DNA from: Bacillota bacterium
Lineage (GTDB): Bacteria; Bacillota; Negativicutes; Sporomusales; Sporomusaceae
Direction: 5' to 3'
Length of the DNA stretch: 37,305 nt
Assembly (NCBI GenBank): GCA_017889705.1
Contig: JAGGAB010000036.1
Coordinates: 1 to 37,305, forward strand
Position 1 is the first letter of the stretch, and every line of letters begins with the position of its first letter. The notes beneath the pieces were generated by a model that was not told the DNA's origin, did no database searches, and worked only from the letters and a program-made list of their open reading frames with translations. The translations under genes were made by a program, and so were the position numbers. This document shows positions 33,602 to 37,305 of the stretch, piece by piece.

Positions 33602-33641
33602 CTGCGTCAGCTAAACCTTGTTTAGTTGACGCAGTTTTGTT
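33602..33641 (+). terminator. Intrinsic terminator after the 79-residue gene
   Basis: 15-bp stem CTGCGTCAGCTAAAC (33602-33616) / GTTTAGTTGACGCAG (33620-33634), one G-T pair, followed by TTTTGTTT. Confidence 0.88.
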
Positions 33642-33731
33642 TCAGCTTGGTACATTTTATAAATTAGAACTGTGAGATTTTAGGAAAATCGGATATGTGT
33701 AAGGGTTGCAAAATAGAAAGGAAGATATAGT

Positions 33732-34301
33732 ATGAGTAATTTTACAAACAAGCAGGCTGCTGCATTTCTAGATCGTGATGGTACTATTAATGTTGACAAA
33801 GGCTATTTTTATCGATCGCAGGACTTTGAGTTTGAACCAGGTTCTATTGAAGCCATTCGATTATTAAATAAGGCCGGATATCGGGTGTTTGTTATTTCCA
33901 ACCAAGCAGGTATTGCTTTGGGACATTTTAACGAAGAACAAGTAGATGAACTGCATAACTGGCTTACGGAAGAATTAAAGCAATACGATGCTCATATTGA
34001 TGCCTTTTATTATTGCCCACATCATCCGAAACTTGGTATTGGTCACTACAAGACGTCTTGTGAGTGTCGAAAGCCTTCGCCAGGTTTGCTGTTAAAGGCG
34101 GCTGATGAATGGGGGATTGATATTGAGCAGTCTTATATGATCGGAGATCATAATAGTGATGTAGAAGCAGGCCGCGCTGCTGGTGTAAAACCCATCTTTG
34201 TACGGACAGGACATGGGGACCATGAAGAACAATATGTTGCTTTAGATATCCCAAGAGCAGCAAATCTTTATAAAGCAGTAACAAAGTATATATTAGAGTA
34301 A
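33732..34301 (+). CDS. gmhB: D,D-heptose 1,7-bisphosphate phosphatase (GmhB-like HAD)
   Basis: A 189-residue HAD phosphatase. The nucleophile motif FLDRDGTIN has D14 and D16. The zinc-binding insert typical of GmhB and HisB-N has C95, H97, C110 and C112 (YYCPHHPK... SCECRKP), and the last motif is MIGDHNSDVEAGRAAG. GmhB makes heptose 1-phosphate in ADP-heptose synthesis for LPS, which fits a Gram-negative-walled Firmicute. A HisB-type role in histidine synthesis is less likely without other his genes nearby. ATG 33732 follows GGAAG. Confidence 0.88.
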   Translation: MSNFTNKQAAAFLDRDGTINVDKGYFYRSQDFEFEPGSIEAIRLLNKAGYRVFVISNQAGIALGHFNEEQVDELHNWLTEELKQYDAHIDAFYYCPHHPKLGIGHYKTSCECRKPSPGLLLKAADEWGIDIEQSYMIGDHNSDVEAGRAAGVKPIFVRTGHGDHEEQYVALDIPRAANLYKAVTKYILE

Positions 34302-34385
34302 TTGAAATAGCTTGTATAATTTAGCAGCAGCCATCTAATAATATATGTCTAATAGATATATATCAGATGCCGAGAGGGGTTGCTG

Positions 34386-34928
34386 ATGAGTAATCAGGTA
34401 CTATTATGGACTATGTTTATTGTTCCTTGGTTGAGTCTTTTCTTTATGAAGAAAGATGATATTAGACGATATATGCCTGCCGGATTATTTAGCTCATTTT
34501 TGCTTGTGATCTTACAGGAAGCAGGGGTTGCGAATGATTGGTGGTATTTTCAGGAAACCATCTATCCTTTATTAGGTGTGTTTACACCCTTCACTGAGTC
34601 GGTGGACGTAATAATACCGATGTGGGTTTTAAAATATACTTATGGACGATTTGGGTATTACTTTTTAATTGAAATTGCTGGAAATATAGCTTTTTTCTTT
34701 TTGCTTCTTCCTTGGTTTGCCGACAGAGGAATTATGAGCTGGCCAGCCTATGCCGGGATAATAGCGTTTAGTTTCTCAACAGTAATAAATTTAGCTGTGT
34801 ACCGTTTTCATATGTGGCAGGAAGGCGTCTGCGATTATTCGAAGAAAACTGAGGCCACAATGGTCTTGCGGCCAGCAGCCTCTAAACTAATGCCTAATGA
34901 ATCTGAAAACAAGGATGATAAAAAATAA
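34386..34928 (+). CDS. CBO0543-like integral membrane protein
   Basis: A 180-residue protein with about five membrane segments (WTMFIVPWLSLFFM, AGLFSSFLLVILQEAG, FLIEIAGNIAFFFLLLPWF and AYAGIIAFSFSTVINLAVY) and a charged C-terminal tail. It resembles the CBO0543 family of Firmicutes membrane proteins; a shorter protein of the same general type is encoded at 26747-27199. ATG 34386 follows GAGAGGGG at 6 nt; the TTG at 34380 is not preferred. Function unknown. Confidence 0.75.
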   Translation: MSNQVLLWTMFIVPWLSLFFMKKDDIRRYMPAGLFSSFLLVILQEAGVANDWWYFQETIYPLLGVFTPFTESVDVIIPMWVLKYTYGRFGYYFLIEIAGNIAFFFLLLPWFADRGIMSWPAYAGIIAFSFSTVINLAVYRFHMWQEGVCDYSKKTEATMVLRPAASKLMPNESENKDDKK

Positions 34929-34937
34929 TTATACCGT

Positions 34938-34968
34938 AAAAAGTGGCCATATAAACTGGCCACTTTTT
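34938..34968. terminator. Bidirectional terminator after the membrane protein
   Basis: 12-bp stem AAAAAGTGGCCA (34938-34949) / TGGCCACTTTTT (34957-34968), with flanking ACCG/CGGT pairing. A and T runs on both sides allow action in both directions, towards the converging cyclase gene as well. Confidence 0.88.
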
Positions 34969-35091
34969 TGCGGTAAACACATTTATAAATTAGATAAATA
35001 GAGACTTAGTTCTGGCAGCGTTTTGGTGACTCCTGAATTTTAGACGAAACTATCCTAACGTCTAGCCGCTTGCCTGTGTCTGTATGTGCAA

Positions 35092-36966
35092 CTATATGGA
35101 ATAATTATTATTGAATTTGGTTTGCTCCGTCAAGTTCTTTTCCGCTACTTTTATCCGGTTGCGGCCTTCCCTTTTTGCCTGGTAGAGGGCGCTGTCAGCC
35201 GCAGTAATGATAGCTACTGGTAGGGTGTCTGGAGCAGGTGATATAACAGCTATACCGATACTAACGGTAACATGCGTGCTGATTGATGAGCCTGCGTGTT
35301 CGATATCTAGTTTTTCGACACCAACACGTATTTTTTCTGCCACTGTTATTGCGTTTGGCTCGTCCGTATCTGGTAATACAATGGCAAATTCCTCTCCGCC
35401 ATAGCGGGCTGCAGTATCCATAGGCCGCTTTGGTGTAGTATCCAGCACTTTTGCAATCAATTTCAAGCAGTCGTCGCCAGCTAAGTGGCCGTATGTGTCA
35501 TTATAAGCCTTAAAGAAATCAATATCCACCATGAGTAGTGCCAAAGGCTTTTTCTCCTGGGTTGCCCGTTGCCATTCTCGTTCTAAAAAAACGTCAAAAT
35601 AGCGGCGATTGGCAATACCTGTGAGGCCGTCTGCCAGGGAAGTCCGCCTTAATTCTTCATTTAAGATGAGCAATTGCGTGTTCGTAGCTGCGAGCTCTTG
35701 GGAGTAATGGGATATTGCAACTGTTCGTTCCTGGACTTTATGTTCCAGTTGGGCATTGAGTTGCCGAAGGGCTTCTTCGGCTGCCTGCCGTTCAGAAATT
35801 TCTTCTTCCAGTGTTGCATTCATGTCTTGGATTTCAATTATTTTGCTTTCAAGCTTGGCATCTTTTTCCTTAAGCTGGTTGATCGTGTTTTCGATTTTAG
35901 AACTCATACTGACAAACGTATCGCAAAGGATCAATAGTTCGTGCAACATATTTCTCGATAGTTTTTCTTGAGCGACCATCTGGTATTCTTCGGCAGCGAC
36001 CCATTGCGACTGTTGTATAAGCCAGTCGATAGGCTGCTTAATTCGATTGGTTAGCCATGCAGCCAAGGGAAGAATTAGAAAAAGCATACAAATAGTACCG
36101 CCTGCCATTAGGGCTAGTTGGTTATAAATAGGAGCAAGAACTTCTTGTTCATTAATCTTGCCGATGAGCGTCCAACCTCGATTCGGTACATCTAGATAAG
36201 CGCCCAATACTTTATTACCTTGGTAATCGATCCAGGTGGCGGCGCCGGACTCGCCAAGCCGGATATTTCTCAAAGCATCATCAGTAATTTTAAACTTCAT
36301 TTTGATCGGACCTTTAATTATGCCCTTCTCAACCAACGTATGGATGTGGCGCGGCTCGGTTAGCATTATACCTTCGCGATTAACCAGAAATATCTCGCCT
36401 GTGTGACCAATCCAATTATCCTGTAAAAGGGTTTCTAATGTTGACATTCTTATCGATCCAAGGATCAGTCCCTGAAAATTTCCTTGGTAGTCATAAATAG
36501 GGGAGGAAAAATTGATTATGGGTAAGCCGCTATTTCGTCCAACAACGACATCGGAAACGTAGTCTTTTCCTGCCAGTGCCGCCTCATAATAAGGCTTGCC
36601 AATGGCTGACGGGAACTTAATGCCTGTACTAAGGGTAGACATTACGAAAACTCCGTCTTTATTGATATATGATAAAGAATCAAAATTATAGTCACCCTGT
36701 TGCGCAAAATCGAGAGTATACTTCATTTGCTGACTATTTAACATTCGAAAAGTATCTGTTTGGCTAAGCTTGCGAACATCGGCGGCCCGTTCGGTTACCC
36801 AATAGTCTATTAGCTGATCTTGCAAAAGTACCCGTTGCTGGAGACTATCCAGGTGTTGCTGTTTAGCCGCCGAAATTTGGCCAAAAGTATATATAGCCAT
36901 AATGAGCAGGCTCGGGACAATGATAAGCAGAAACGTCCATAATCTGAAGTGGCGCTGTAAAGTCAT
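35092..36966 (-). CDS. Diguanylate cyclase with dCache sensor domain
   Basis: A 624-residue membrane signalling protein making c-di-GMP. TM1 is at about 9-29 and TM2 at about 284-306, enclosing a periplasmic dCache-type ligand domain (about 35-280). A coiled-coil linker follows (about 350-450). The GGDEF domain has the active site GGEEF at 523-527 with a product-inhibition I-site RPMD five residues before it, so the enzyme should be active and feedback-inhibited. Start: a frame goes up to ATG 37026 without ribosome site; ATG 36966 follows AAGGGA, so the shorter form is preferred. The ligand of the sensor domain is unknown. Confidence 0.88.
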   Translation of the reverse strand: MTLQRHFRLWTFLLIIVPSLLIMAIYTFGQISAAKQQHLDSLQQRVLLQDQLIDYWVTERAADVRKLSQTDTFRMLNSQQMKYTLDFAQQGDYNFDSLSYINKDGVFVMSTLSTGIKFPSAIGKPYYEAALAGKDYVSDVVVGRNSGLPIINFSSPIYDYQGNFQGLILGSIRMSTLETLLQDNWIGHTGEIFLVNREGIMLTEPRHIHTLVEKGIIKGPIKMKFKITDDALRNIRLGESGAATWIDYQGNKVLGAYLDVPNRGWTLIGKINEQEVLAPIYNQLALMAGGTICMLFLILPLAAWLTNRIKQPIDWLIQQSQWVAAEEYQMVAQEKLSRNMLHELLILCDTFVSMSSKIENTINQLKEKDAKLESKIIEIQDMNATLEEEISERQAAEEALRQLNAQLEHKVQERTVAISHYSQELAATNTQLLILNEELRRTSLADGLTGIANRRYFDVFLEREWQRATQEKKPLALLMVDIDFFKAYNDTYGHLAGDDCLKLIAKVLDTTPKRPMDTAARYGGEEFAIVLPDTDEPNAITVAEKIRVGVEKLDIEHAGSSISTHVTVSIGIAVISPAPDTLPVAIITAADSALYQAKREGRNRIKVAEKNLTEQTKFNNNYSI

Positions 36967-37195
36967 GCTTCCCTTTGACTCCTTATTTAAATTTGTCTGT
37001 AAATTTAAAGATTCGACAAAAAACATAAAAATCTTTTCGAATTATTTGGTTTTTTAAAAAATAATAGGAAAAATTATCAAAAAAAGTTTAGGCATAATCA
37101 TAAAAGTTAATTATTATAACGATAACAGATTGTAATTTCCTTCATCCCATAAATGCCTATTATAATAGTAGTTAAACCATGGGGGGGAAAAAACA

Positions 37196-37209
37196 ATGAG
37201 GGCTCACAG
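37196..37209 (+). pseudogene. 5' end of a gene cut by an insertion element
   Basis: TATAAT (37161-37166), a GGGGGGGA ribosome site and ATG 37196 start a gene that reads only a few codons before the IS3-like end begins near 37210. It looks like a gene split by the insertion. The rest lies beyond the window, if it still exists. Confidence 0.3.
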
Positions 37210-37305
37210 TGAACCGTAATGCCTTTTGCGGACACCAAGAATGGCTGGTACAATAAAACCAGGAGGTGTCCGACATGAAAGGTCAGCGATTCGATGCAGA
37301 GTTCA
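37210..37305 (+). mobile_element. Left end of an IS3-family-like insertion sequence
   Basis: The sequence from TGAACCGTAATGCC (37210) through TTTTGCGGACACC resembles the terminal repeat of IS3-family elements. CGGACACC (37229-37236) and GGTGTCCG (37265-37272) form an inverted repeat that would hide the transposase ribosome site in long read-through transcripts. The element continues out of the window. Confidence 0.6.
37275..37305 (+). CDS. Transposase OrfA, first ten codons (partial)
   Basis: ATG 37275 follows AGGAGG at 8 nt and encodes MKGQRFDAEF before the window ends. The start is typical of the helix-turn-helix OrfA of IS3-family transposases. Only the first codons are visible, so the subgroup is uncertain. 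Confidence 0.6.
   Translation, partial: MKGQRFDAEF

Noticed and set aside
1..37305. CRISPR array, tRNA or rRNA genes
   Set aside because: No regularly spaced repeats and no cloverleaf or rRNA-like sequence was recognised anywhere in the window.

Overview
The window looks like the chromosome of an anaerobic, spore-forming Negativicute (a Gram-negative-walled Firmicute such as Sporomusa or Pelosinus). The basis is strong AGGAGG-type ribosome sites, Firmicutes-type intrinsic terminators, a formate-THF ligase, a Tat-exported DMSO-reductase-family enzyme, and a GmhB-type heptose bisphosphate phosphatase, which fits an LPS-bearing Firmicute. The genus is inference. Three tracts (about 530-4725, 28830-30060 and parts of 19460-21620) look richer in G+C than their neighbours.

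Layout. 1-530: minus-strand gene tail with its terminator, then a promoter/operator region with repeated ATAATCTCC motifs. 531-4725: RpiR regulator, DUF1537 acid-sugar kinase, PdxA2-type dehydrogenase and KdgT-type permease, a compact route from a four-carbon sugar acid to DHAP. 4726-5530: gene-poor, with a large hairpin, an unrecognised 59-codon ORF, a promoter and a leader terminator. 5531-8111: sensor kinase and OmpR-type regulator. 8249-10473: two small unknown proteins flanking fhs. 10534-18292: a respiratory molybdoenzyme module (small leader ORF, TorD-like chaperone, DmsA/B/C-like subunits, radical SAM protein, TatA, polyferredoxin). 18374-21622: divergent LysR regulator, class III aminotransferase and BKACE enzyme. 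21806-23088: alkyltransferase-like protein and convergent cysteine synthase. 23397-26634: SelO, then a MarR regulator and an Fsr-like MFS pump. 26671-28158: a debris zone with a broken flavin-oxidoreductase start, two membrane proteins and a LysR pseudogene. 28159-30057: GNAT and an MFS transporter with a non-standard start. 30282-31989: ada-type alkylation repair operon (adaA, ogt/adaB, alkA-like). 32076-34928: membrane metallophosphoesterase, small protein, GmhB phosphatase and membrane protein. 35092-36966: dCache-GGDEF diguanylate cyclase. 37210-end: left end of an IS3-like element.

How the genes work together. The clearest functional units are the acid-sugar operon under RpiR control, the Tat-dependent molybdoenzyme module that carries its own chaperone, TatA and iron-sulfur helper proteins, the LysR/aminotransferase/BKACE unit for degrading an amino or beta-keto acid, the MarR/MFS drug-efflux pair with twin operators, and the ada alkylation operon. 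The least explained items are the radical SAM and polyferredoxin genes tied to the molybdoenzyme, the leader structures upstream of the sensor kinase and the chaperone, and several short gene remnants that mark past deletions and insertions.
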